Assembly (NCBI GenBank): GCA_046329055.1
Contig: JAXLVK010000024.1
Location: 1 to 64,000 of the forward strand
Source: JADKCL01 sp046329055
GTDB lineage: Bacteria; Bacteroidota; Bacteroidia; J057; JADKCL01
Direction: 5' to 3'
DNA length: 64,000 nucleotides
Within the stretch, counting starts at the first letter, position 1; each line of letters opens with the position of its first letter. This document shows positions 10,145-19,555 of the stretch, in pieces. The position numbers and the translations under genes are program-made. The notes below the pieces were generated by a model. It did no database searches. It had not been told where the DNA came from and worked only from the letters and a program-made list of their open reading frames with translations.

Positions 10145-10843
10145 TCAGGTCGTCTCCCACATCATCTCGACGATCGTTTCCCCGTTCCGCTTTTTAGCAA
10201 ACAGGTAGGCCATTTGCCATTCGAGGCTCTTACCTAGACGACAGGGCATCACTTGGCCGATGAAGGAATCATTCATTTCCTCAATGTCCGACCAATATCC
10301 TTGCAGCCAACAAGGCTTGCCGCCAAAGTGCCCATCTTCGGTACTCATCTCAATGCCTTGGGCCTGCAATCCCAATCTGATCGCTTCACAGCCGTCAGTG
10401 AATTCGTCATCCATGAAATCGGCGTCACTTTCCATGGAATGCAGTTGGAGCCATTGGCCAGTGTACTGATTGCGGTTGTCGATTGTCAGAGGCAGGTCTG
10501 CTAATTCACCTTCATCATCGTCATCGTCGTAATCCGAGCCTAAATTCTCCATGTGGGCTTCAAGATCCTCGATCACCTCATAAACCCCATTGTCCGACAG
10601 GTCCACCAATTCGTATTTGCCTTCGCGGAGGCGGAAAGTGAGGTAGTCGCCATTGCTAACCTTGGTGGTGTACAAGAAGAACAGCGGCCCGTCCAAATCT
10701 GTGCGGAGCTCGTTCGCTTCCAGCCTCAACAGGGGCTTGAAATGCTTGCGGTAGCGCTCCGGTTGATGGAATACTTCCTCTAAGCTGGGCTCGAGGACGA
10801 TGTTCGTGGGGACATTGGTTCGGGAAAAGAAATGGTATGTCAT
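10145..10843 (-). CDS. Hypothetical acidic cytosolic protein, possibly YwqG/DUF1963-like
   Basis: The 232-residue product has no signal peptide or membrane span. It contains an acidic run (SDYDDDDDEGE, about residues 103-113). The C-terminal part has GGKPCWLQGYW, which resembles the GG-x-P-x-W-(I/L)-Q motif of the YwqG/DUF1963 fold; that resemblance is weak evidence. The gene is convergent with the giant repeat gene and separated from it by a terminator. No operon partner is obvious. Function unknown. Confidence 0.65.
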   Translation of the reverse strand: MTYHFFSRTNVPTNIVLEPSLEEVFHQPERYRKHFKPLLRLEANELRTDLDGPLFFLYTTKVSNGDYLTFRLREGKYELVDLSDNGVYEVIEDLEAHMENLGSDYDDDDDEGELADLPLTIDNRNQYTGQWLQLHSMESDADFMDDEFTDGCEAIRLGLQAQGIEMSTEDGHFGGKPCWLQGYWSDIEEMNDSFIGQVMPCRLGKSLEWQMAYLFAKKRNGETIVEMMWETT

Positions 10844-10963
10844 GGGTTTGAAGATAGCTAGATTCCTTCTGGAACGGATTCGTTCGGTCGAAATCCAGAC
10901 GGAATTAAAGTCGATCTGATTTCATTTCATCGATTTTTGGGTATAAGCTCACTTCAAAGCTGC

Positions 10964-11030
10964 TCCCGACTTGGCCGCCAGAGGCGGGAGGGTCGATCGA
11001 TCGGTGTGCGGAAGGACGCCGCCGCCAATC
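10964..11030. repeat. GC-rich intergenic palindromic element, copy A
   Basis: The segment GCCGCC-AG-AGGCGG followed by CGATCGATCGGTGTG resembles a second intergenic element at 49286-49340 (GCCGCC-GGG-AGGCGG then CGATCGGCGTG). Both lie next to the 3' ends of genes. The match is by eye only. Confidence 0.4.
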
Positions 11031-11789
11031 TCAGCTTCCCCTGCGATCCAGCACCATGTCGATCAGTTTCTCGACTTCGGCGGCTTGGCCATTTTCTCCG
11101 GCTTCCATCATCTCGTCGCGGGTGGAGTTGAGGACATTGAGGTATTTGTCAAAGATGGAGGCCCGCACCACGGGGTGGCTTGCAGCTCCGCGGATTGCAT
11201 CCAATAGCCGTGCTTGGAAAATGGGGGCGGCCATGGGCAGGATGTTGTAGAAGCCATTGGCGCTGCTTTCGTTCCAGTCTTGGATCTCGGTCAATGCCTC
11301 CAACCAAACTTCTTGCGCGGAGCGAATGGCACCGAACCATTCGCCCAAGTCCTTGAAGAACAACCCTTCGAGCAGCCTGCCTTGCCCATCGAAATGCCGG
11401 TACAGCAATTCGCCAGCCAACTCTGATTGCCTCCAACCGTCACCAGCATCTGGGTCCGCAAATCCGCCGCTGCTGAGCTTGCCCTGGGCAAATGCATTGA
11501 TGAACACCACGATTCCCCTGAATGCACTGCCGGGCGCATCCGGATCGCTGATCAGGTCGCTGTGTCCTGTCAACTGATCGATGAAATATTCCAGCTTCTC
11601 GACATAGTCCTCGTGCTGCGCCCAGCCTTCGACAGCTACGACAGCCGTCGCCCGCTCCATGATCTCACTGTCCAGTTCGCGCTGGGCAATGGTCCTCGCC
11701 CGGATCGCCGCCGCGAAGAGGTGGATGCCCTCCAGGTAGTCCACAAAGGATTCGGAAGCCAGCAGGCCCATGATGTGCATTCTTTCCAT
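11031..11789 (-). CDS. Hypothetical protein, 252 residues
   Basis: The protein starts MERMHIMGLLASESF and has no signal peptide, membrane span or motif I recognise. It is predicted to be mostly alpha-helical and rich in Ala, Glu and Asp, with several aromatic residues in the middle (WFGAIRSAQEVWLEAL). Its ATG lies 24 bases downstream of the nadR stop on the same strand, so it may be the last gene of the TonB receptor-pnuC-nadR operon. I cannot assign a function; the operon position is the only hint. Confidence 0.6.
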   Translation of the reverse strand: MERMHIMGLLASESFVDYLEGIHLFAAAIRARTIAQRELDSEIMERATAVVAVEGWAQHEDYVEKLEYFIDQLTGHSDLISDPDAPGSAFRGIVVFINAFAQGKLSSGGFADPDAGDGWRQSELAGELLYRHFDGQGRLLEGLFFKDLGEWFGAIRSAQEVWLEALTEIQDWNESSANGFYNILPMAAPIFQARLLDAIRGAASHPVVRASIFDKYLNVLNSTRDEMMEAGENGQAAEVEKLIDMVLDRRGS

Positions 11790-11813
11790 GGGGATGAAGA
11801 TAGGGGGAAATCC

Positions 11814-12806
11814 TTATTGAAAACGCAGGGAATGAAGCAATGCGTTGACGGCGGCGATGGCTTGATGCAGCCGCATGCCCCAGTCTCCACTGATCTCGGT
11901 GCAAGCCCAACCGCGCTCGGCGAGCAACTTGCGGTGCACCTCGTCCATAGTGGTCCGCAAGTCATCCGGGAGGCGGGTGCCATCTTGCACATGCGGCACG
12001 TCAGCGCTCAGGTAGAGGCGCAAGTGCGGGCGCAGGCACTCATCGTCCAGCCTTCCCAAATCGAAGTCCAATCCGAAAAAATGCCGCGCATAACCCGCAG
12101 TGGTGCTCGCGTCCGTGTCAACGAACACCAATGGATGCGGCCCCGCGCAGGCGTCCAGGGTCGCGTCCGCATGTGCTTGGACGACGCGGTGCAGGTCCTC
12201 GACTGTGAATGAATTGGAATTGGCGATGAGGTCGCGGGCAGCCTCGGGCACCCAAGTGGCATGGAAATGCTGGGCCAAGGCTGCTGCCAGCGTGGTCTTG
12301 CCGACGGATTCCGTGCCGAGGAGGGCGACTCGGATGGCGTACCATGGCCGGACAGCAGACGGGAGGAAGGCCCAGTTTGCAAATGGGTTTCGTCGGATGT
12401 CGGTGGCGGAGATGGGATGCTGATCGCGAGGTGGGTCAAACGGGATGTGCCGGATGCCCATGAACCGCGCCACCATTTCCCCATAAGGCTCGGAGGTGAC
12501 CAGGACCTCATGACCAGGCAACACCTTTAGAAAGACATCGGCCCAAGCCTCGGAAGCCTCCTCCGAGGACTCCGAGGAACTGCTGAGCTCTGATTCGCGG
12601 TAGGTGTAACAGCGCACCTCAACCCTCGGCTCATCTGCAAATGTCTCCTCGATCCAAGCCACCCTGCGTTGGCCCGGAATCTCCTCATGCTCGCCTGCAC
12701 AGACCAGTACCGTGACCGCCTCGCAATGCCCCAATGCAAATCGGATCATGGCGGCGTGGCCCTCATGGAAAGGCAGGAATTTTCCGAAGACGAAGCCCCT
12801 AGCCAT
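11814..12806 (-). CDS. nadR: NadR-type NMN adenylyltransferase / ribosylnicotinamide kinase
   Basis: The 330-residue product has two domains. The N-terminal nucleotidyltransferase shows the HxGH motif (H14-E-G-H17) and ISATDIR at 132-138. The C-terminal kinase shows a P-loop, GTESVGKTT, at 164-172. Together they phosphorylate nicotinamide riboside to NMN and adenylate NMN to NAD. There is no helix-turn-helix domain, so it is not the regulatory E. coli form. The gene overlaps pnuC by 8 bases, so the transporter and the trapping enzyme are made together. A Ser/Glu-rich insert (residues 72-88, with SSSSESSEE) within the first domain is unusual. Confidence 0.92.
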   Translation of the reverse strand: MARGFVFGKFLPFHEGHAAMIRFALGHCEAVTVLVCAGEHEEIPGQRRVAWIEETFADEPRVEVRCYTYRESELSSSSESSEEASEAWADVFLKVLPGHEVLVTSEPYGEMVARFMGIRHIPFDPPRDQHPISATDIRRNPFANWAFLPSAVRPWYAIRVALLGTESVGKTTLAAALAQHFHATWVPEAARDLIANSNSFTVEDLHRVVQAHADATLDACAGPHPLVFVDTDASTTAGYARHFFGLDFDLGRLDDECLRPHLRLYLSADVPHVQDGTRLPDDLRTTMDEVHRKLLAERGWACTEISGDWGMRLHQAIAAVNALLHSLRFQ

Positions 12807-13428
12807 GCTGCATCTGCCGCCTCCAATTCAGCAAACCAAACACCGCCAAGCCAAGGAAAACCACGTATTCCGCTGCGAGGAAGGCAATGTCCTTTTTGAA
12901 ATAGAGCACGATCGAGACCACATCCACCGCGATCCAGAGCCACCAAGATTCCCATTTCTTACGGGCAAGCAGGACGGTCGCCGCAATGCTCGCCATCATG
13001 ACCCAGGCATCGATGTAGGGGAAGGCGGCAGGTGCCGGGAAATACGCAGGCAGGCTCAAGTGCACTCCGGAGAGCCACCAACCCATTCCCAGCGTCCCAA
13101 GGAGGATTCCCACGAGCCACATCGCCCTCTGCCGCCAATTCAGGGCCGAAACCGAAGTAACGCCCCCTTGCCGCCGCCAATGGTACCAGCCATAGAGCGT
13201 GATCACCAGAAAATAGACCTGCAGGAACATGTCCGCATAGAGCTGCACTTGAAAAAAGAGCAGGAAGAGGAAAATCTCATTGACGATCCCGGTGGGCCAA
13301 GTCAGGATATGCGGCCGACCCGCCAATGCCACCGAAACCAGTCCGAACAATGTCCCGATCAACTCGATCCAGCTCACCGGGTGCCCCGCGATCTCAAATG
13401 CGATCGCCTCTATGCTGAAGGGGTTCAT
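12799..13428 (-). CDS. pnuC: PnuC family nicotinamide riboside transporter
   Basis: The product is 209 residues with about seven hydrophobic segments and an aromatic-rich core (QLYADMFLQVYFLV, then LYGWYHWRR) typical of PnuC. PnuC proteins are facilitators; the substrate is trapped by a downstream kinase. Here nadR overlaps the 3' end, which argues for nicotinamide riboside rather than thiamine (PnuT) as the substrate. The start codon overlaps the end of the TonB receptor gene by 4 bases, suggesting translational coupling. Confidence 0.9.
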   Translation of the reverse strand: MNPFSIEAIAFEIAGHPVSWIELIGTLFGLVSVALAGRPHILTWPTGIVNEIFLFLLFFQVQLYADMFLQVYFLVITLYGWYHWRRQGGVTSVSALNWRQRAMWLVGILLGTLGMGWWLSGVHLSLPAYFPAPAAFPYIDAWVMMASIAATVLLARKKWESWWLWIAVDVVSIVLYFKKDIAFLAAEYVVFLGLAVFGLLNWRRQMQHG

Positions 13429-15494
13429 TTAAATGTGTAGCGGATCGCGCCGTAGAAATTGATCGGGGCCTGGACGAAGAGCTTCCGACTGCCGTCCCAA
13501 TCCACATAGCCATTGTTGTAGTACTTGGCGTTCGTGAGGTTGTTGGCGTAGAGGGAAAGGCCGAGGCGTTTCAGGTCGTAGTGTACGCGGGCATTGAGCA
13601 GGGCGTAGGGCTGAATGCTGGCCGAGTTCGCGAAATCGATCCAAGAACTGCTTTGGAAGCGGGCGCTTGCGGCGAATGTCCAGCGGTTCCAGTTGAAGAT
13701 GGCCTCCTGGTTCAGGATCCATGCCGGAGTGAGCACCGGAGCGAAAGTCACGCCCTGCTCCCGAATGCGGCTGCGGTTGAATGCCGAGTTGTGAACCAGC
13801 CGGAGGTGCTTGCCGATGCGGACATCCATTGAGCCTTCCACCCCAGCGCGGTAGCTGAGGTCCACGGCATTCGTGAGGGCGAGGCCATTGGGACCAAACT
13901 TTCCATTCAGGACGATTTCGTTGCGGAAGTCCATGTAGTACAGGTTCAGGGAGAAAACGAACCTGTTGCCGGACTTGCGGAATCCCAACTCATGGTCAAA
14001 GACGCGCTCCGGCTGGGTGATGAACAGCAGGGGATTTCCCAAGCTGTCCGCAAGCAGGTCGTCGCTCCCGCCAAACATGTCGTTGCGGGTGGGTTCCCGT
14101 CCCGTGCTGCCGAAGCTGTAATAGAGGTTGAGGTCCTTGGGTAGGGAGAGGACAAACCCTGCCTTGGGATTCAGAAAGGTCCATGACAACGGCGACATCT
14201 CCACATTCCCTCTATAGCCAAATGCAACATGTCGCAACTGCGTGTCCAGGAACAGCCGGAACTTCCAGAGGGAATACCGCAATTGGGCTGTCGCACTGAC
14301 TTCTGCCTTGGAGCCTGCATTGCTGTAAAGTTCCCCCAAGGAGCGTTCGCTGCCGATATGGTTGCGCCGGTAAACGTTACCAAAGGCTTTCCCTTCGAAT
14401 TCGAACTTCCTGCCTTGTAGGTAGTGGCTGTACATCATGCCGAGCAGGTGGGACCGGAAGTCATAGCGGTACATCTCGTTCGTGGAGGGGAGGCCCAGAA
14501 AGTTGTTCAGGTCGAAGTCATAGCCTCCCGTCAGTTGACCGTAGTATGCCTGAACCGAGGCTAATCCATTGATTCCTACGCTGTGGTCGTAATTCAGGCT
14601 TGCCAATCCTTGGAAGAAGCGGTCGCGCTCGTCGCTGTTGGCATTGGTGCGCCGGTCGATTTCGATCAAGGAGTCCCTTACCCCCAACCATGCAAGGCGA
14701 TTCCGCTGAAACCCTCCCAACACATCCATTTCCAAGGAGGATTTGTCGAAGACCTTTTTCGCTTTGAGGTAAATGGACTGGGAATTGTTGCTGGACCGGT
14801 ACTTGTAGCCACTGGAGTAGATCTGAGAACCCCGGCCATAAAAGGTCCAGCCCTTGCGTGAATTGCTTTGGTATTCCGCATACGCCCGTGTGCTGTTGAA
14901 CGAGCCATACCCAAGTCCGACCTCCAGTTTGCGTTGTCCTGTGAGCCTGGGGGTGGTCATTCGAATGCTGCCCCCGTAGCTCGCCGTTCCATTCTTATTG
15001 ATGCCCACACCGCGCTCCACGATCACCCGACTCACGGAATTGAACATATCGGGAAAGTTGGAGAAATAGGCACCCTGGTCCTCGGGTTCGTTCAGCGGAA
15101 TGCCATCCAGGCTCACATTGATGCGCGTCTGATCGATGCCGCGTATCCTGATATAGGAATAGCCTTGGGGATTGCCTGCATCCGAGTAGGCGGTGATGCC
15201 GGGCGTCTCCTGCAAGATTGCTGAAGGCTCCTGCCCCGTTGACTTGCGATTGAGATCGCTCAGATTCAGGATCTGCAAGGAGATTGGAAACTCTCCGTAG
15301 AGCCATGCTACAATCTGCACGCTGATTTCCTCGTCGGTTGGAACCTTGGCGCGAATCTTTTCCAGGAGGGAATCGGGCAAGATGATCCGGGTTGAATCCG
15401 AGGGTATGACTTGGCTCCAAGCCATGGTGGGCAAAAATGCCAGCATCGTCAACAAGGCAAGGATGGTGGTGCGCATGGGTCGCTGTGATTTCAT
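13425..15494 (-). CDS. TonB-dependent outer-membrane receptor of the pnuC-nadR operon
   Basis: The 689-residue protein has a signal peptide (from MRTTILALLTMLAFL, with Met7 a possible alternative start, cut near MAWSQ). A plug domain covers about residues 75-185 (ILQETPGITAYSD, IRIRGIDQTRINVSLDGI), followed by a beta-barrel with many aromatic girdle residues up to the C-terminal IRYTFK. Unlike SusC proteins it lacks an N-terminal carboxypeptidase-like domain and has no SusD partner. Its overlap with pnuC indicates that it imports the same ligand, most likely nicotinamide riboside or a precursor, across the outer membrane. The only space upstream is filled by a terminator hairpin (15504-15554), leaving no clear room for a separate promoter. 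Confidence 0.9.
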   Translation of the reverse strand: MKSQRPMRTTILALLTMLAFLPTMAWSQVIPSDSTRIILPDSLLEKIRAKVPTDEEISVQIVAWLYGEFPISLQILNLSDLNRKSTGQEPSAILQETPGITAYSDAGNPQGYSYIRIRGIDQTRINVSLDGIPLNEPEDQGAYFSNFPDMFNSVSRVIVERGVGINKNGTASYGGSIRMTTPRLTGQRKLEVGLGYGSFNSTRAYAEYQSNSRKGWTFYGRGSQIYSSGYKYRSSNNSQSIYLKAKKVFDKSSLEMDVLGGFQRNRLAWLGVRDSLIEIDRRTNANSDERDRFFQGLASLNYDHSVGINGLASVQAYYGQLTGGYDFDLNNFLGLPSTNEMYRYDFRSHLLGMMYSHYLQGRKFEFEGKAFGNVYRRNHIGSERSLGELYSNAGSKAEVSATAQLRYSLWKFRLFLDTQLRHVAFGYRGNVEMSPLSWTFLNPKAGFVLSLPKDLNLYYSFGSTGREPTRNDMFGGSDDLLADSLGNPLLFITQPERVFDHELGFRKSGNRFVFSLNLYYMDFRNEIVLNGKFGPNGLALTNAVDLSYRAGVEGSMDVRIGKHLRLVHNSAFNRSRIREQGVTFAPVLTPAWILNQEAIFNWNRWTFAASARFQSSSWIDFANSASIQPYALLNARVHYDLKRLGLSLYANNLTNAKYYNNGYVDWDGSRKLFVQAPINFYGAIRYTFK

Positions 15495-15503
15495 TCGAAG
15501 AAA

Positions 15504-15554
15504 GCAAAAAACTCAGGAGCCGCAAGGCTCCCAATGGGAAAACCTTGCGGCTCC
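15504..15554 (-). terminator. Strong intrinsic terminator just before the TonB receptor gene
   Basis: A perfect 12-bp stem (15543-15554 with 15516-15527) has a loop that itself can form UCCC/GGGA. Read on the minus strand it is followed by TGAGTTTTTTG. It begins 17 bases after the stop of the SprB/PKD gene. The T-run ends about 10 bases before the receptor ATG. The right arm can also form a competing hairpin, GGAGCC-TTGC-GGCTCC. Confidence 0.85.
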
Positions 15555-15571
15555 ATGTATTGAAAAAGAGA

Positions 15572-18500
15572 TTATCTCACCAAGGTGCAAGGTCCGGTAA
15601 AGTCCCGGTCGCCGACGCGGAGGCGGTAGAAATAGACCCCTTCGGTGACGGGTTGACCCTTGAGGTCGTTGCCGCGCCAGCCTCTGTTCTTGTTTTGGGT
15701 CTCGAAGAGCTTCACGCCCCAGCGGTCATGGACCTGGAGGTTGAAGGGCTGCGTACCTGTGTACTGGATCAGGAACTCGTCCGCCACACCGTCGTCATTG
15801 GGGCTGAAGACGTTGGGGATGAAGAGGTCGGGCACCACCACCACAAATGGGCCGTGGACAATCGTCGAGATGCAGCCCTCGGCATTGGTGACGTGGAGGG
15901 TGACCTGGTAGGTGCCGGGTTGCAGGAAGGTATGGGTCGGATTGGCCTCCGTGGAGCGGCCGCCGTCGCCGAAGTCCCAGTCGTAGCTCACCGCGCCGGG
16001 AACCTCATGGAAGAACTTCACCAAGGTATTGGGGAAGGACAGCTCGATGGGGTAGGTGGGGTCGGAGCCAAAGTCCACACGCAGGGTATCGGAAACCACG
16101 ACCACGGTGCTCTGCGCGACACTCTCGCAACCGCCAATGCTCACTGCCGTCAAGGTGACCGGGTAGCTGCCGGGGCGATCATAGACGTGGATCGGGTGCG
16201 GTTGGTTGGAGACTGGGCTGCCGTCGCCGAAGTTCCAGGTGTAGAAGATCGCGTCCTCCACCTCTTGCATGAAGCTCACGGAGTGGGGCACGCAGCCCGC
16301 CGGGAGTGAATTGATGTATTCGGCATTGGGGGACTGGAGGACGGTGAGGTCCACCGAGGTAGTATCGTTGCACCCGCCCATGGTGGCGACGACTGTGTAG
16401 GTGATGTCGCTGCCAGGCCAAGCCATCGTGGAGGGCGAGGTCGGATCGGCCAGGCCCGTGATGGGCGACCATTGGAAGGTGACGCCGTTGATGGGGCCGG
16501 TGGTGGCGGTGAGGAGGACGCTGTCGCCGGAGCAGATGGTGCCCGTGTCAGCTACCGCAGAGAGGCCGATCTCAGGGATCACCGTGAGCAGCATGCTGTC
16601 TTGGCTGGAGCAGAGGCCCGTGTAAACTGTGAGGGTGTACAGCCCGCTCGCGGTCGGCGTAAGGGTCGGGGTGAGTGAAGTCGGATCGCTCATGCCAGCG
16701 CCGGGTGTCCAGTATTGGAAGACGTCGGCGGGGTTGGCAGGGTTGGTGGTGGTATAGGAATAGCTGCCCTGGAACTGGAACTCCTGACCGCCGCAGATGG
16801 TGGCATTGTCCCCAGCATTCGCGATGGGGGAGGGCAGGAGGGTGACGAGGACATCGTCGGAGCTGCTGCCACAGCCATAGTTGGATTCGGCGACCACGTG
16901 GTAAGTGGTGGTGCTGACCGGGAATACAATCGGATCCTCAACGCTCGGGTCCACGATGCTGAGGGCCGGGGTCCAGGTGAAGGAGTAGGACAATGCCGTG
17001 CTGTCGCCGCTTGCCATGGCATCGAGCATGATGCTGTCGCCGAGGCACATCTCGCGGTCAGGTCCGGCATCGATGGTGGGCAGGGTATGGACGAAGAGCG
17101 TCATCGGGTCGCCATAAGACGGGCAGCCATTGCTCCAAACCACAAGCGTGTAGGTCGTGGTGAGGGGCGGTGATGCGTTCGTGACATTTGCATTCGGGTC
17201 ATTGACCCCTTGGAATGGCGTCCATTGATAGGTGTACGAGGGCCCAGCGTTGGTGGCGATGCCTACGAGTGTCGCGGAATCCAGCAAGCAGATGTGTTGA
17301 TCCGGCCCTGCGTCGGCGACTGGGACGGGATTCACATTCACGATCACCGATGATAGGGTGTCCGTGGTAGTGAGCTGGCTCTGGCAGCCATTCCCTGCGG
17401 TCACGACCAAGGTGTAGATCGTGGTGGTATCGGGCCGGGCACATGGATTGGCAATGAAGGGGTCATTCAGGCCGAGGGAGGGACTCCATTGGTACTGATA
17501 AGGCCCGGATGCCCCGGTGATGTTGGGGGTGAGGATCTGGCAAGGTGCGCTGTCCCCGCAAAGGATGATGTCAGGCCCGGCATCCACGATGGGCTTGGGC
17601 AGGATGGTCAGGTAAACCGAGTCGATGTTGGAGAGGCAGCCATTGGCATCGGTGATCTGGACATAGTACCAGCCGCTCACGGAGGGGTTGGCGATCGGAT
17701 CATTGTCAAACAAGGAGTCCAGACCACAAGCGCCGACGCTGGGATGGCACCACCACTGATAATAATAAGGTGAGGTGCCTCCGCTTCCCACGACCAGCAG
17801 GGTGTCTCCGCCCTCGCCTTCACAGAAGGAGGGGGTGCCAACAGTGGTCGCGACAGGGGCGATGTTGGTGGGGACCGTGACGCTGCCTGCACTGGTGCAG
17901 CCGCTGGCATCCGTCACTGTCACGCTGTGCAGGCCGCTTGCCAGGCCCGTGGCCGTCGGTGTGGTCTGCCCGCTCGGGCTCCAGCTATAGGTATATGGCA
18001 GGACGCCACCTGTCGGGGTCGCAGTCGCGGTGCCGTTCGCGAAATTGCAGGTGGGTGGTGTCGCAGTGACGATGAGGTTGAACTGCTGCGAGGGGGCCAC
18101 GTTGACGGATCCGGTTGCGGTGCAACCATTGCCATCGGTGACGGTGACCGTGTGGGTGCCGCTGGCGAGTGCCGTGGCGGTCTGCGTGATCTGTCCGCTC
18201 GGGCTCCAGATGAAGGTATAGGGCAAGACGCCACCGGAGGGTGTAGCCGTCGCGGTGCCATTGCTGTTGCCGCAAGTGGTGGTCGTCGAGGTCATGTTCA
18301 CTGAATAGGGAGCAGGACTGGAAACGGTGACCGAACCGGTGCCAGTGCATCCATTGTCGTCGGTGACGGTGACTGTATGGGTCCCCGCGCCGAGTCCGGT
18401 GGCAGTCTGCGTGGTCTGCCCGCTCGGGCTCCAGGAGTAGGTATAACCGGGAGTGCCGCCGCCAGGGGTTGCTGTGGCGGTGCCCGTGTTGGGGGTGCAG

Positions 18501-19555
18501 GCGGTGGGGGTGGAACTGGTGGCTACGGTCACTGCGGCGGGCGCAGTCAGGGTGATGCTGCCGCTCGCTGTGTTGCCGGCGTCATCCGTCACGGTCACAG
18601 TGTAGGTGCCTGCGCAGAGGTTGGTCAGGTTCGGAGTCGTCGCTGCATTGGACCAGAGGTAGGAATAGGGAGCGGTGCCGCCGTTGGGGGTGGCATCGGC
18701 TGTTCCTGTGCATTGGCCGAAGCAGAGCGGGTCGGTGCCCGTGACCGTCACGGAGAATGGCGCCGCCGAGCAGGGGTTGACCGACGGGTGCAACTGCGAG
18801 ACCGGGTACAGTCGCACGTGGTCGAGCGTGAGTTCCGAGCATTGGGAGCAAATGTGGCCCCAGTTCGTGAACTTGATGGTATGCGAGGTGGAGGTGGCGT
18901 CGAAGATCACAATGAACCGCCTGCCGATGTCCCCGAAGTCGGTGGGGACCGTTTCCAGAATGGTGTAACCAAAACCGATGTCCAAGCCGAAGATGCCAGG
19001 CAGGGTAAAGACACCAAAGTCCTCGCCACCTGTCCAGAATTCCAAGACGTAGCGTGAGCCAATGGTGAGACCAGTGACCGTCTGCTCGATGCTCAAACCC
19101 GTCGCGCCGCCGTAGCCGGGGGTGCTGTTGATCGGGTAGCCGGGCGGGATTCCTGTGACTTGGCAGTTGTTCTTGATGAGGCAGCTCGTGTCATTGGTGG
19201 TCGGGCTGCAGGGTTCGCAGAAGCTGTTGCCGAAATAGGCGGCGACGTTGCCTTGGGGGACCGCCGAGTAGAGCGTGGTGAACATTTGGCTGTAAGTGCC
19301 CGTGCCGCCTCCGGTGGAAGTCCATCCGGTCATGTTGCAGAGGTAGGCGTTGGAGTTGGGGCACCAAGAGCAGCCGTTGGTGTTCGGCGTGCAGTTGTTG
19401 TTTTCGAAACTGCCGTTGGTGATCAGGTTGGTGACCGCCAAGCTGATGGAGTCATTCTGATTGAAGCAGTAAATACAGACCAATTGCCCGGAACACAGGC
19501 TAGAGAACGATACAAGGGCAAAGAGGAGCAGTGCAAACTTTTTCATGCGATGCAT
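15572..19555 (-). CDS. Secreted SprB/PKD-repeat protein with CHU_C-type (type B) T9SS domain
   Basis: The 1327-residue product starts with a signal peptide (MKKFALLLFALVSFSSLC; Met4 is an equally good start). Residues 40-255 resemble a carbohydrate-binding-like jelly roll (NGSFENNN, then LTLDHVRLYPV). Residues about 267-585 hold four SprB-type repeats (GTATATPxGGxxPYTYxW, then TVTVTDxxGC). These are followed by Ig-like modules with regular DAGPD motifs. Two PKD domains follow (YTWNFGDGSP and YDWDFGDGGR). The last 85 residues are a gliding-motility-type C-terminal domain (FIPNVFSPNDDGVADEF, then DRWGVKLFE). It is likely a cell-surface adhesin or gliding-related protein exported by T9SS. Its transcript ends at the terminator before the TonB receptor. 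Confidence 0.92.
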   Translation of the reverse strand: MHRMKKFALLLFALVSFSSLCSGQLVCIYCFNQNDSISLAVTNLITNGSFENNNCTPNTNGCSWCPNSNAYLCNMTGWTSTGGGTGTYSQMFTTLYSAVPQGNVAAYFGNSFCEPCSPTTNDTSCLIKNNCQVTGIPPGYPINSTPGYGGATGLSIEQTVTGLTIGSRYVLEFWTGGEDFGVFTLPGIFGLDIGFGYTILETVPTDFGDIGRRFIVIFDATSTSHTIKFTNWGHICSQCSELTLDHVRLYPVSQLHPSVNPCSAAPFSVTVTGTDPLCFGQCTGTADATPNGGTAPYSYLWSNAATTPNLTNLCAGTYTVTVTDDAGNTASGSITLTAPAAVTVATSSTPTACTPNTGTATATPGGGTPGYTYSWSPSGQTTQTATGLGAGTHTVTVTDDNGCTGTGSVTVSSPAPYSVNMTSTTTTCGNSNGTATATPSGGVLPYTFIWSPSGQITQTATALASGTHTVTVTDGNGCTATGSVNVAPSQQFNLIVTATPPTCNFANGTATATPTGGVLPYTYSWSPSGQTTPTATGLASGLHSVTVTDASGCTSAGSVTVPTNIAPVATTVGTPSFCEGEGGDTLLVVGSGGTSPYYYQWWCHPSVGACGLDSLFDNDPIANPSVSGWYYVQITDANGCLSNIDSVYLTILPKPIVDAGPDIILCGDSAPCQILTPNITGASGPYQYQWSPSLGLNDPFIANPCARPDTTTIYTLVVTAGNGCQSQLTTTDTLSSVIVNVNPVPVADAGPDQHICLLDSATLVGIATNAGPSYTYQWTPFQGVNDPNANVTNASPPLTTTYTLVVWSNGCPSYGDPMTLFVHTLPTIDAGPDREMCLGDSIMLDAMASGDSTALSYSFTWTPALSIVDPSVEDPIVFPVSTTTYHVVAESNYGCGSSSDDVLVTLLPSPIANAGDNATICGGQEFQFQGSYSYTTTNPANPADVFQYWTPGAGMSDPTSLTPTLTPTASGLYTLTVYTGLCSSQDSMLLTVIPEIGLSAVADTGTICSGDSVLLTATTGPINGVTFQWSPITGLADPTSPSTMAWPGSDITYTVVATMGGCNDTTSVDLTVLQSPNAEYINSLPAGCVPHSVSFMQEVEDAIFYTWNFGDGSPVSNQPHPIHVYDRPGSYPVTLTAVSIGGCESVAQSTVVVVSDTLRVDFGSDPTYPIELSFPNTLVKFFHEVPGAVSYDWDFGDGGRSTEANPTHTFLQPGTYQVTLHVTNAEGCISTIVHGPFVVVVPDLFIPNVFSPNDDGVADEFLIQYTGTQPFNLQVHDRWGVKLFETQNKNRGWRGNDLKGQPVTEGVYFYRLRVGDRDFTGPCTLVR

